DNA from: Pseudoalteromonas apostichopi
GTDB lineage: Bacteria > Pseudomonadota > Gammaproteobacteria > Enterobacterales > Alteromonadaceae
Assembly (NCBI RefSeq): GCF_030297135.1
Contig: NZ_AP028065.1
Location: forward strand, 1,054,001 to 1,118,000
Length of the DNA: 64,000 nt
Direction of reading: 5' to 3'
Shown here: in pieces, positions 27,335 through 35,090 of the stretch
How positions within the stretch are numbered: position 1 is the first letter of the stretch
Layout of the letters: every line of letters starts with the position of its first letter
Program-made: the position numbers and the translations under genes
Notes under the pieces: generated by a model
Told to the model about the DNA's origin: nothing
The model's input: the letters and a program-made list of their open reading frames with translations, nothing else
Databases searched by the model: none

Positions 27335-27361
27335 TTAGCACTCTTTAAGCGAGAGTGCTAA
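27335..27361. promoter_or_regulatory. CIRCE operator (HrcA site) in front of rpoH
   Basis: TTAGCACTC at 27335-27343, nine bases, GAGTGCTAA at 27353-27361: a perfect match to the 9-9-9 CIRCE inverted repeat bound by the heat-shock repressor HrcA. It begins 5 bases downstream of the -10 box of the rpoH promoter and ends 33 bases before the rpoH ATG, so it covers the expected transcription start. It could also fold as a hairpin at the 5' end of the mRNA. Confidence 0.88.
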
Positions 27362-27366
27362 CTTCA

Positions 27367-27395
27367 ATTAAAAACTTTTTTAAAGTTCAAATCAA
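27367..27395 (-). promoter_or_regulatory. Sigma-70 promoter of rpoH
   Basis: On the minus strand TTGATT (27395-27390), a 17-base spacer and TTTAAT (27372-27367). Spacing is optimal, and the CIRCE element follows directly, which supports both calls. Confidence 0.72.
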
Positions 27396-27525
27396 GTGGT
27401 TTTTGTATCTATTTTTAGTCTACGCTAACACGCTGAATAAGCGATGAATTCTAGCTTGGAGTGATATTTTTAAAAATTTACGCGAATACTATTTATCGCT
27501 AAAAACGAAGTGTAACAACGAATTG

Positions 27526-28512
27526 TTACACTTTATCGGGTTCAATTTCTTTTATGTAGCGGTTAACTGATAGGTAAGAACCAACAAATCCTAACCCTGT
27601 TGCAAGGGCAACCAAAATGCCAAACTCTTTCAGTGTTAAGCCAATTAAGTCAAAGTTGGTTTCATATACGCCAGCAACATCACTCACCGCAGCGCCAAGC
27701 CACCACATCATTAAAGCAACGCAAATAAAAGAGAACAAACCACCAATAATGCCGTACCAAATACCCGTCCATAAAAATGGCGCATGAATAAAGGTATTTG
27801 TCGCCCCTACTAACTTCATCACTTGAATTTCATCTTTCTTATCCATGATCGATAAACGGATCGTATTACCAATGATCAGGGTAACGGAGGTTAATAATAG
27901 TAGAGCGATGGTAATCACGCTTTCTTTTAATAAACTTAAAAGTGCGTTTAAGCGTTCAAGCCAAGCAATATCGAGCTTACCAAAGTCAACTTCTCTTTCG
28001 GCTTCCAGCTTTTGTAATAATTGCTTTGCCGTATTAGGCTGACGGTATCGTGCTGTGGGTGTGACAATAACAACATCAGGTAACGGGTTAGCATCTAAAT
28101 ACTCAAGTGCTTGACCAAATCCTGATACTTGTTTGAATTCAGTGAGGGCATCGCCTTTTGATATAAACTCCACTTTATCTACTTCAGGGTAGAGTGCTAA
28201 ACGCTTAACTAAAGTCTGCGTTTGTTGTTCAGTCATGGTTTCTTTTACGAACAACGAAATCTCTGCAGCATCTTCAAAGCCACTGCTTACTTGAGAGACA
28301 TTTTTAACTACTAAATAAAGTGTCGCAGGGAGCGTTAAGCTTAAACCTAATACCGCAATGGTCATCAATGAAGCAAGAGGCGTTCGCCACATTTCACCTA
28401 GGCTGTGCACTCCTTGACGAATAAGGTTAATAAAGAAGAAATAAGGCGCAGCTAAAAATGACTTTTTCTGACGTTCGTTTTGGCTATTACGACTTTTAAA
28501 TAATAAACTCAT
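27526..28512 (-). CDS. ftsX: Cell division protein FtsX
   Basis: Permease-like partner of FtsE in the divisome; the FtsEX complex activates the peptidoglycan hydrolases through EnvC. The 328 residues show one N-terminal membrane helix (about 45-70), a periplasmic domain, and three helices toward the C-terminus, with the FtsX core around MDKKDEIQVMKLVGAT. The start overlaps the ftsE stop by 4 nt. E. coli FtsX has 352 residues. Confidence 0.96.
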   Translation of the reverse strand: MSLLFKSRNSQNERQKKSFLAAPYFFFINLIRQGVHSLGEMWRTPLASLMTIAVLGLSLTLPATLYLVVKNVSQVSSGFEDAAEISLFVKETMTEQQTQTLVKRLALYPEVDKVEFISKGDALTEFKQVSGFGQALEYLDANPLPDVVIVTPTARYRQPNTAKQLLQKLEAEREVDFGKLDIAWLERLNALLSLLKESVITIALLLLTSVTLIIGNTIRLSIMDKKDEIQVMKLVGATNTFIHAPFLWTGIWYGIIGGLFSFICVALMMWWLGAAVSDVAGVYETNFDLIGLTLKEFGILVALATGLGFVGSYLSVNRYIKEIEPDKV

Positions 28513-29186
28513 AGCGTCCCCTCAGCTAAAGGGTCCTCAATCATGCGACCATCTTTAAGCGTTAGACTGCGATAACGCATACGCGCAATTAAGCCGATAT
28601 CGTGAGTTGCAATGAGCACAGTTGTACCATGATTATTAAAGTCTTCAAATAAACGTAATATGTCCATTGAAAGCTCAGGATCTAAGTTACCTGTTGGCTC
28701 ATCGGCTAGTAAAATAGGTGGTGAATTTACGATAGCTCGGGCAATACCAACCCGCTGCTGCTCACCACCCGATAACGTTGCAGGATTACACTTTGCTTTA
28801 TCAAGTAACCCAACTTTATCAAGCGCACCATGAACACGCTTAGCTATTTGCTTATGGTGTGTACCTTCTATGATTAAAGGCAAAGCAACATTATCAAACA
28901 CTGAGTAACGTTCTAGCAAACGATGATTCTGGAAGATGATACCTATATCGCGACGAACATAAGGGATCTGACGGGATTTAACTGCATTTAAATCAACACC
29001 ATTAATAAGCACCTGCCCCGCCGATGGACGCTCCATCAAGCTAATGAGCTTCAATAAGGTACTTTTACCTGCACCACTGTGCCCTGTTAAAAAGGCCAAT
29101 TCGCCAGGTTTAATATGAAAGCTGACTTTTTCAAGGGCACGATGGCCACCTGGATATGTTTTACTGACTTGCTGAAAATTTATCAT
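28509..29186 (-). CDS. ftsE: Cell division ATP-binding protein FtsE
   Basis: ABC-type ATPase that powers FtsX. Walker A is GHSGAGKST, the signature is LSGGEQQRVGIARA, and Walker B is ILLADEPTGNLD. The frame can be read from a TTG at 29198, but the ATG at 29186 (MINFQQVSKTYPGG) matches the E. coli start and is preferred, giving 225 residues. It is coupled to ftsX by a 4-nt overlap and follows ftsY after about 55 bp. Confidence 0.96.
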   Translation of the reverse strand: MINFQQVSKTYPGGHRALEKVSFHIKPGELAFLTGHSGAGKSTLLKLISLMERPSAGQVLINGVDLNAVKSRQIPYVRRDIGIIFQNHRLLERYSVFDNVALPLIIEGTHHKQIAKRVHGALDKVGLLDKAKCNPATLSGGEQQRVGIARAIVNSPPILLADEPTGNLDPELSMDILRLFEDFNNHGTTVLIATHDIGLIARMRYRSLTLKDGRMIEDPLAEGTL

Positions 29187-29240
29187 TTTAGTTATCAATC
29201 ATCTTGCAGCGAAAAAAGGGAGCAAGCTCCCTCTAATTAA

Positions 29241-31424
29241 TTATGCGTCATCCTCGTCTTGGCTAAATAGCGCATCAATAAAGTCACTACTATTAAAGGT
29301 ACGTAAATCATCAATACCTTCACCAACACCAATGTAACGAATTGGGATGTTAAATTTATCTGCAACGGCGAAAATCACACCGCCTTTTGCGGTACCATCT
29401 AATTTAGATAAAGTGATACCTGTTAAACCAACACATTCATTAAATAGTTTAACTTGGCTAATTGCATTTTGACCCGTACCAGCATCGATAGTTAGCATCA
29501 CTTCATGCGGTGCATCTGGGTCAATTTTCTTCATTACACGAGCTATTTTCTCAAGCTCCTGCATTAAGTTGTCTTTATTTTGCAAGCGACCTGCTGTATC
29601 AGCGATTAACACATCAACATTACGCGCTTTTGCTGCCTGAAAAGCATCAAAAACTACTGAAGCACTGTCTGCACCTGTATGTTGAGCAATAACAGGTATG
29701 CTATTACGCTCTCCCCAAACTTGAAGCTGCTCAACCGCTGCAGCACGGAAAGTGTCACCTGCAGCAAGCATCACCGACTTACCTTCACTTTGGAATTGCT
29801 TAGCTAATTTACCAATTGTAGTGGTTTTACCAACACCATTTACACCCACCATTAAGATAACAAATGGTTTTTTATCACCACTTACAACCAGCGGTTGCTC
29901 CGCAGTTTTGAGCATGCTTGCCATTTCTTGCTTCATTAGCTCGTATAAAGCATCACCATCTTTTAACTGCTTACGATCCGCTGCATCTGTTAGGTTATCA
30001 ATCAACTTCATAGTTGTATCAACACCTAAGTCCGCTGTCAGTAACTGTGTCTCTAGCTCTTCGAATAACTCATCGTCTATTTTCTTACCACTAAAGATAG
30101 AGGCAAATCCTGAGCCGATATTAACGCGAGTTTTTAATAAGCCCTTTTTAAGGCGCGCGAAGAAGCCTTCTTTCTTCGGTTTTTCAGCGGCTTGAGCTGC
30201 TTTTTCTTGCTCTAAACGTTCAGCTTGTGCTTTTTCTGCAGCAATGCGCTCTTGTTCTAAACGCTCCGCTTCCGCCTTTTCTGCCGCAATACGTTCTTGC
30301 TCTAAACGTTCAAGTTGTGCTTTCTCTGCCGCGATGTGTTCTTGTTCTACACGTTCAGCTTCTGCTTTTTCTGCAGCAATGCGCTCTTGCTCTAAACGCT
30401 CAGCTTCTGCTTTTTCTGCAGCAATGCGCTCTTGCTCTAAACGTTCCGCTTCCGCCTTTTCTGCCGCAATACGTTCTTGCTCTAAACGTTCAGCTTGTGC
30501 TTTCTCTGCCGCGATGCGTTCTTGTTCTACACGCTCCGCTTGTGCTTTTTCTGCAGCAATGCGTTCTTGTTCTAAACGCTCAGCTTCTGCATTTTCTGCC
30601 GCGATACGTTCTTGTTCTAAACGTTCAGCTTGTGCTTTCTCTGCCGCGATACGTTCTTGTTCTAAACGCTCAGCTTCTGCATTTTCTGCCGCGATACGTT
30701 CTTGTTCTAAACGTTCAGCTTGTGCTTTCTCTGCCGCGATGCGTTCTTGCTCTAAACGCTCAGCATCGCGTCTTTCTGCAGCAATGCGTTCTTGTTCTAA
30801 ACGTTCAGCTTGTGCTTTCTCTGCAGCAATGCGTTCTTGTTCTAAACGCTCAGCATCGCGCCTTTCTGCAGCAATGCGTTCTTGCTCTAAACGCTCAGCA
30901 TCGGCTTTTTCTGCAGCAATGCGTTCTTGCTCTAAGCGCTCAGCATCGGCTTTTTCTGCCGCGATACGTTCTTGTTCTAAACGCTCAGCTTCTGCTTTCT
31001 CTGCCGCGATACGTTCTTGCTCTAAGCGCTCAGCATCACGTCTTTCAGCTGCAATACGCTCTTGCTCTAAACGTTCTGCTTCCGCCTTTTTGGCTGCAAT
31101 AAGCTCAGCTTCGCGTTGCGCTTGTTCAGCGGCAACACGTTCTTGCTCTAATTTCATAGCCGCTTCTTGCTCTGCAAGACGGGCTTGTTGTTCTTGGCGT
31201 TGCTGCTCTGCTGCTTGTTGCTCTTGAGCTAAGCGATCCGCTTCGGCTTTTTCTGCTGCAATGCGCTCTTGCTCTAAACGCTCCGCTTCCGCCTTTTCGG
31301 CTTCAATACGCTGCTGTTCTTCTATTTGCTTCTGGTTATCAGCCTCTTTTGCTGCTTGTTCTGCTTGTTGCTTATCTGATTTGCCAAAACCAAACCAAGA
31401 CAGGAATTTACTTTTTTTTGCCAT
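29241..31424 (-). CDS. ftsY: Signal recognition particle receptor FtsY with a giant repeat-rich N-terminal domain
   Basis: GTPase receptor that docks ribosome-SRP complexes at the inner membrane. The NG domain occupies about residues 425-727, with GVNGVGKTTTIGKLA, DTAGR and LSKLDGTAKGG. The start is set at ATG 31424 (MAKKSKFLSWFGFG); the open frame up to 31589 lacks family features. The protein has 727 residues against about 497 in E. coli, because residues about 115-414 are twenty near-identical 15-residue units of the form DAERLEQERIAAEKA. These predict one long charged helix of TolA type between a membrane-targeting start and the GTPase. Confidence 0.95.
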   Translation of the reverse strand: MAKKSKFLSWFGFGKSDKQQAEQAAKEADNQKQIEEQQRIEAEKAEAERLEQERIAAEKAEADRLAQEQQAAEQQRQEQQARLAEQEAAMKLEQERVAAEQAQREAELIAAKKAEAERLEQERIAAERRDAERLEQERIAAEKAEAERLEQERIAAEKADAERLEQERIAAEKADAERLEQERIAAERRDAERLEQERIAAEKAQAERLEQERIAAERRDAERLEQERIAAEKAQAERLEQERIAAENAEAERLEQERIAAEKAQAERLEQERIAAENAEAERLEQERIAAEKAQAERVEQERIAAEKAQAERLEQERIAAEKAEAERLEQERIAAEKAEAERLEQERIAAEKAEAERVEQEHIAAEKAQLERLEQERIAAEKAEAERLEQERIAAEKAQAERLEQEKAAQAAEKPKKEGFFARLKKGLLKTRVNIGSGFASIFSGKKIDDELFEELETQLLTADLGVDTTMKLIDNLTDAADRKQLKDGDALYELMKQEMASMLKTAEQPLVVSGDKKPFVILMVGVNGVGKTTTIGKLAKQFQSEGKSVMLAAGDTFRAAAVEQLQVWGERNSIPVIAQHTGADSASVVFDAFQAAKARNVDVLIADTAGRLQNKDNLMQELEKIARVMKKIDPDAPHEVMLTIDAGTGQNAISQVKLFNECVGLTGITLSKLDGTAKGGVIFAVADKFNIPIRYIGVGEGIDDLRTFNSSDFIDALFSQDEDDA
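30183..31082. repeat. Twenty tandem 45-bp repeats inside ftsY
   Basis: The unit encodes a 15-residue block (D/E/Q)AERLEQERIAAE(K/R/N)(A/R). Blocks vary mainly at positions 1, 14 and 15, with recurring variants (ending EKA, ERR, ENA) in alternating patterns, which suggests higher-order duplication of pairs. The repeats also keep long antisense frames open on the plus strand; these are artefacts. Confidence 0.92.
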
Positions 31425-31633
31425 ACTTGCTAATAACCACTTATAAAAATCTGATAAACTTATATGAATAATAGTTTGGTGACAGTTCAGCTTTTTAGCC
31501 AAACATAAACAGGTACCATCTATCGCTAAGATCGCAATACTATCACTTTTAGCGCTGTAGAAAAATGACACGCTAGCTATTGCATACAATATTATCTGAG
31601 CTAGGGGTCAGTTACCAATAATTAGTGAATTAA

Positions 31634-32251
31634 ATGAGAAAAAAATCAACAGCTAACCGCCAAACAAAAGCAGCGAATAATAAATCATCAAATGGCTTTA
31701 TTCGTATCATTAGTGGGCAATTTCGCGGTAGAAAATTACCAGTAAAAGATGTGCAAGGCTTGCGCCCAACCACAGATCGTATAAAAGAAACGGTATTCAA
31801 CTGGCTAATGCAAGATACACGTGGCGCAGCTGTACTCGATTGCTTTGCCGGTTCTGGCGGTTTAGGTTTTGAAGCTTTATCTCGCTTTGCAGAACGTGCT
31901 GTCTTTTTCGAGCTAGATAAAGGTGCCGCTAACCAATTACAAGAAAACATTAGCACTCTTAAATTGGATAATGCCGCAATAAAACAAGGTAATAGCCTTT
32001 CATTATTGGACCAAAACACGCAAAACGAGCAATTTGATCTAATTTTTGTTGACCCACCATTTCGACAAAATTTGGCTGAAAAAAGTTGTTTTTTACTCGA
32101 AAAAAATAACTGGTTATCTGCCCAAGCCCTTATTTATGTTGAGGTTGAAAGTGAGCTCAGTGATTTAGACACCCCAGATAACTGGATGCTTTTAAAAGAA
32201 AAAACTGCTGGGCAAGTGATTTGTCGTTTGTATCAACGCGAGACAAATTAA
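31634..32251 (+). CDS. rsmD: 16S rRNA guanine-966 N2-methyltransferase
   Basis: Methylates G966 in the small ribosomal subunit. The 205 residues show the SAM-binding motif VLDCFAGSGGLGFEALSR and the catalytic motif FVDPPF (NPPY type). An N-terminal RIISGQFRGRKLPV segment is typical of the family. The gene is divergent from ftsY, the conserved arrangement in gammaproteobacteria. Confidence 0.95.
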   Translation: MRKKSTANRQTKAANNKSSNGFIRIISGQFRGRKLPVKDVQGLRPTTDRIKETVFNWLMQDTRGAAVLDCFAGSGGLGFEALSRFAERAVFFELDKGAANQLQENISTLKLDNAAIKQGNSLSLLDQNTQNEQFDLIFVDPPFRQNLAEKSCFLLEKNNWLSAQALIYVEVESELSDLDTPDNWMLLKEKTAGQVICRLYQRETN

Positions 32252-32288
32252 CACTATTTTGCAAACCTAGTTTCTGTTAATATTATTC

Positions 32289-32318
32289 TTTACATGTGGT
32301 GTTGCTTCGGATTACAAT
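32289..32318 (+). promoter_or_regulatory. Promoter of rpsU
   Basis: TTTACA (32289-32294), an 18-base spacer and TACAAT (32313-32318), followed by a GC-rich ACCGCACC discriminator as is usual for growth-rate-controlled ribosomal promoters. It lies about 80 bp before the rpsU ATG. Confidence 0.65.
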
Positions 32319-32339
32319 ACCGCACCATTTTTGAACCAC

Positions 32340-32373
32340 TTGATCGTTATTCGATCAACTTGAGCAACGCTCA
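32340..32373 (+). promoter_or_regulatory. Two small hairpins in the rpsU leader
   Basis: TTGATCG / CGATCAA (7 bp, 5-base loop) followed by TGAGC / GCTCA (5 bp, 3-base loop), between the promoter and the ribosome binding region of rpsU. They may influence translation; no known ribosomal-protein leader motif is recognised. Confidence 0.45.
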
Positions 32374-32396
32374 TTATTTAGGTAGGTGAATTTTTA

Positions 32397-32612
32397 ATGC
32401 CAGTAATTAAAGTAAGAGAGAACGAACCGTTTGACGTAGCACTTCGTCGCTTCAAGCGTTCATGTGAAAAAGCAGGTATCCTTTCAGAAGTTCGTCGTCG
32501 CGAGCACTATGAAAAACCAACAGCTGAGCGCAAGCGTAAAAAAGCTGCAGCAGTAAAGCGTCACATGAAGAAGCTTTCTCGCGATAACGCACGTCGCGTT
32601 AAATTATACTAA
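32397..32612 (+). CDS. rpsU: 30S ribosomal protein S21
   Basis: Small basic ribosomal protein of 71 residues, needed for base pairing of mRNA with the 3' end of 16S rRNA. The sequence PVIKVRENEPFDVALRRFKR and the lysine/arginine-rich tail are near identical to the E. coli protein. It heads the macromolecular synthesis cluster rpsU-yqeY-dnaG-rpoD. Confidence 0.98.
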   Translation: MPVIKVRENEPFDVALRRFKRSCEKAGILSEVRRREHYEKPTAERKRKKAAAVKRHMKKLSRDNARRVKLY

Positions 32613-32633
32613 TCAGTATTTGGTCTTGTATAA

Positions 32634-33080
32634 ATGAGCCTTTTATTAACGCTAAAAGATGCGCAAAAAGATGCGATGAAGGCAAAAGACAAAGAACGTC
32701 TTAAGCCTATCCGCATGGTACTTGCTGCAATCAAGCAACGTGAAATTGACGAGCAAATTACGCTTGACGACGACGGTATTACCGCTGTTTTAGTAAAGCT
32801 TGTTAAGCAACGTCGCGATTCTTACACCCAGTACATTGATGCGGGTCGTGAAGATTTAGCTGAAATTGAAGCCAGTGAGATTAAAGCACTTGAAGAATTC
32901 TTACCTCAACAATTGAGTGAAGAAGAAATCATTGCTCTTATTGACTCGGCTATAGCTGATACAAACGCAGCGGGTATGCAAGACATGGGTAAGGTAATGG
33001 GAGTTATCAAAAGCAAAGCTGAAGGTCGTGCCGATTTAGGTAAGATTTCTGGCTTAATCAAGCAACGATTAACTGCCTAA
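32634..33080 (+). CDS. yqeY: YqeY/GatB-tail domain protein
   Basis: A 148-residue protein homologous to the tRNA-binding tail of the amidotransferase subunit GatB, with LKDAQKDAMKAKDKERL at the start and the C-terminal GKVMGVIKSKAEGRAD segment. The cellular role is not defined. It lies 21 bp after rpsU, so the two are cotranscribed. An intrinsic terminator separates it from dnaG. It is absent at this position in E. coli but common here in other gammaproteobacteria. Confidence 0.92.
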   Translation: MSLLLTLKDAQKDAMKAKDKERLKPIRMVLAAIKQREIDEQITLDDDGITAVLVKLVKQRRDSYTQYIDAGREDLAEIEASEIKALEEFLPQQLSEEEIIALIDSAIADTNAAGMQDMGKVMGVIKSKAEGRADLGKISGLIKQRLTA

Positions 33081-33109
33081 CCCCCACATACAGATGTATG
33101 ATTCAAGCA

Positions 33110-33140
33110 AACCGAGCCTAGTGCTCGGTTTCTTGCTTTT
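33110..33140 (+). terminator. Intrinsic terminator between yqeY and dnaG
   Basis: Stem AAACCGAGC / GCTCGGTTT with a 5-base loop, then CTTGCTTTT. The same position in the E. coli rpsU-dnaG-rpoD operon carries a partial terminator that keeps primase low; this one probably does the same. Confidence 0.78.
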
Positions 33141-33215
33141 AGCCTTTCATAAACACAGTAATTGTGTTCAAATCTTATTTTAGAACGCATAGATAGTGCA
33201 GGAAAAACAACAGCT

Positions 33216-34967
33216 ATGGCCGGAAAGATCCCTCGACAATTTATAGATGATTTACTCGCTCGCACCGATATTGTTGAGTTAATTGATTCGAGAGTTGGCC
33301 TCAAAAAAGCGGGTAAAGACTACCAAGCCTGTTGCCCTTTCCATAACGAAAAGTCACCTTCTTTTACCGTTTCTCAAGATAAACAGTTTTACCACTGCTT
33401 TGGTTGTGGTGCGAATGGCAATGCAATTTCGTTTGTTATGGAATACGACAAATTAGAGTTTGTTGATGCTATTGAAGAATTAGCGAGTATGCTCAATTTA
33501 GACGTACCTCGCGAACAAGGCACAAGCTCAGGCCCGCAACGCACCGCAGAACAAAAGCGCTCTGATTACGATTTAATGTTGCATGCTGCTCGCTTTTATC
33601 AACATCAATTAAAGCATCATGCCAACTCAAAAATGGTTATCGACTATATTAAAGGTCGTGGTTTAAGCGGTGAAACAGCGAAAAAGTTTATGATTGGTTA
33701 TGCGCCTAGTGAATGGGAAGCACTCTGCCAACAACTTGGCCGCAACAAAGAACAAAAAGAACAACTTGTTGAGTTAAAGCTTGCCTCTGAAAAGTCGCCT
33801 GGTCGCCAATTTGACTTCTTCCGTGACCGACTCATGTTCCCTATTCGCGATAAACGCGGTCGGGTGATTGCGTTTGGTGGCCGTGTTATGCAAGCGGATC
33901 AAGGTCCAAAATACCTCAACTCACCAGAAACGCGTATTTTCCATAAAGGCTTTGAACTTTATGGTTTATACGAAGCAAAGCAAGCACATAAAAAACTTGA
34001 ACATATTTTAATTGTTGAAGGTTATATGGATGTTGTTGCTTTAGCTGAGCAAGGCATCGAGTATGCCGTTGCAGCCCTTGGCACTGCAACTACCGCAGAG
34101 CATATGCACACTTTATTTAGAACTACAGATAAAGTAGTTTGCTGCTACGATGGTGACCGTGCTGGCCGCGATGCTGCTTGGCGTGCTCTGGAGAATGCGC
34201 TTCCTTATCTTGCAGATGGCAAATCATTAAAGTTTGTGTTTTTACCAGACGGTGAAGACCCCGATTCGCTGGTACAAAAAGAAGGTAAAGACGCTTTTGA
34301 AGCAAGGTTAAAGGAAGCCGATGATTTTACCAAGGTGCTGTTTAATAAGCTCAGCCAAGAGATTGACCTTACACAAGATGCAGGTAAAGCAAAGCTACTT
34401 AGTGATGCCCTACCGTTGATTGAAAAAATTCCCAGTGATTTTTACCAAGAAAATATATTGGAACATCTTGGCCGCTTAATAGGTCGAACAAGAGAGCAAT
34501 TAAATAATCGCGTTAAATCACCAAAGCAACAGCACGCTATTGAACGTAAATTTAAAATAACGCCGATGCGCCAAGCGATTGGTATTTTATTGCAACACCC
34601 AAACTTGGCGACCAGCATAGCTTATATGCCGGAATTGGCAGAAATGAAAATAGCTGGTATTGAGCTGTTTTTGCGGATACAGCACTTAGCGCTAGAGCGT
34701 GAAGGCATAACGACAGCACAAATTTTAGAGTCATTTCGCGATACCGCCGAATATGACGCGCTGGTTAAATTAGCAACTTGGCAGCACCAAATAAATGACG
34801 ATCGTTTAGAGACTGTTTTTAAAAATACTTTTAAATTTATTGAAGACCAGTGTTTAAATTATCGACTAGAGACCCTATTAATAAAAGACAAGACCCAAGG
34901 CTTAAGCAGTGAAGAAAGGCTAGAATGCCACTTACTGACGCAAGCGTTAAAAGGCAGCAACAGCTAG
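33216..34967 (+). CDS. dnaG: DNA primase
   Basis: Makes RNA primers at the replication fork. From the N-terminus: the zinc-binding domain CCPFHNEKSPSF...FHCFGCGANG pattern (here YHCFGCGANGNA), the RNA-polymerase/TOPRIM core with VEGYMDVVAL and CYDGDRAGRDAA, and a C-terminal helicase-binding domain. I set the start at ATG 33216 (MAGKIPRQFIDD, as in E. coli), giving 583 residues; the frame is open from a GTG at 33162, but that part has no family match. Confidence 0.97.
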   Translation: MAGKIPRQFIDDLLARTDIVELIDSRVGLKKAGKDYQACCPFHNEKSPSFTVSQDKQFYHCFGCGANGNAISFVMEYDKLEFVDAIEELASMLNLDVPREQGTSSGPQRTAEQKRSDYDLMLHAARFYQHQLKHHANSKMVIDYIKGRGLSGETAKKFMIGYAPSEWEALCQQLGRNKEQKEQLVELKLASEKSPGRQFDFFRDRLMFPIRDKRGRVIAFGGRVMQADQGPKYLNSPETRIFHKGFELYGLYEAKQAHKKLEHILIVEGYMDVVALAEQGIEYAVAALGTATTAEHMHTLFRTTDKVVCCYDGDRAGRDAAWRALENALPYLADGKSLKFVFLPDGEDPDSLVQKEGKDAFEARLKEADDFTKVLFNKLSQEIDLTQDAGKAKLLSDALPLIEKIPSDFYQENILEHLGRLIGRTREQLNNRVKSPKQQHAIERKFKITPMRQAIGILLQHPNLATSIAYMPELAEMKIAGIELFLRIQHLALEREGITTAQILESFRDTAEYDALVKLATWQHQINDDRLETVFKNTFKFIEDQCLNYRLETLLIKDKTQGLSSEERLECHLLTQALKGSNS

Positions 34968-35090
34968 TCAGAATTGAATAATGCTGTTATACTGTGCTAT
35001 TCACTGCGTCTAGTTAGTTTTCGTGTCGCTTAATTAATAAGCGAGCTGGCGCCTGTTGTATCAACTTTCAGAGTGGAAGAATAAATCTCT

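Noticed and set aside
30227..31227. Two long plus-strand open frames (291 and 327 codons) across the ftsY repeats
   Set aside because: They are antisense to ftsY and stay open only because a 45-bp repeat is a multiple of three; translations are low-complexity and lack family features.
31425..31589. N-terminal extension of ftsY
   Set aside because: The extension has no FtsY similarity; MAKKSKFLSWFGFG at 31424 is the family-like start.
33162..33215. N-terminal extension of dnaG from a GTG
   Set aside because: Family starts align with MAGKIPRQF at 33216; the extension reads through the untranslated region.
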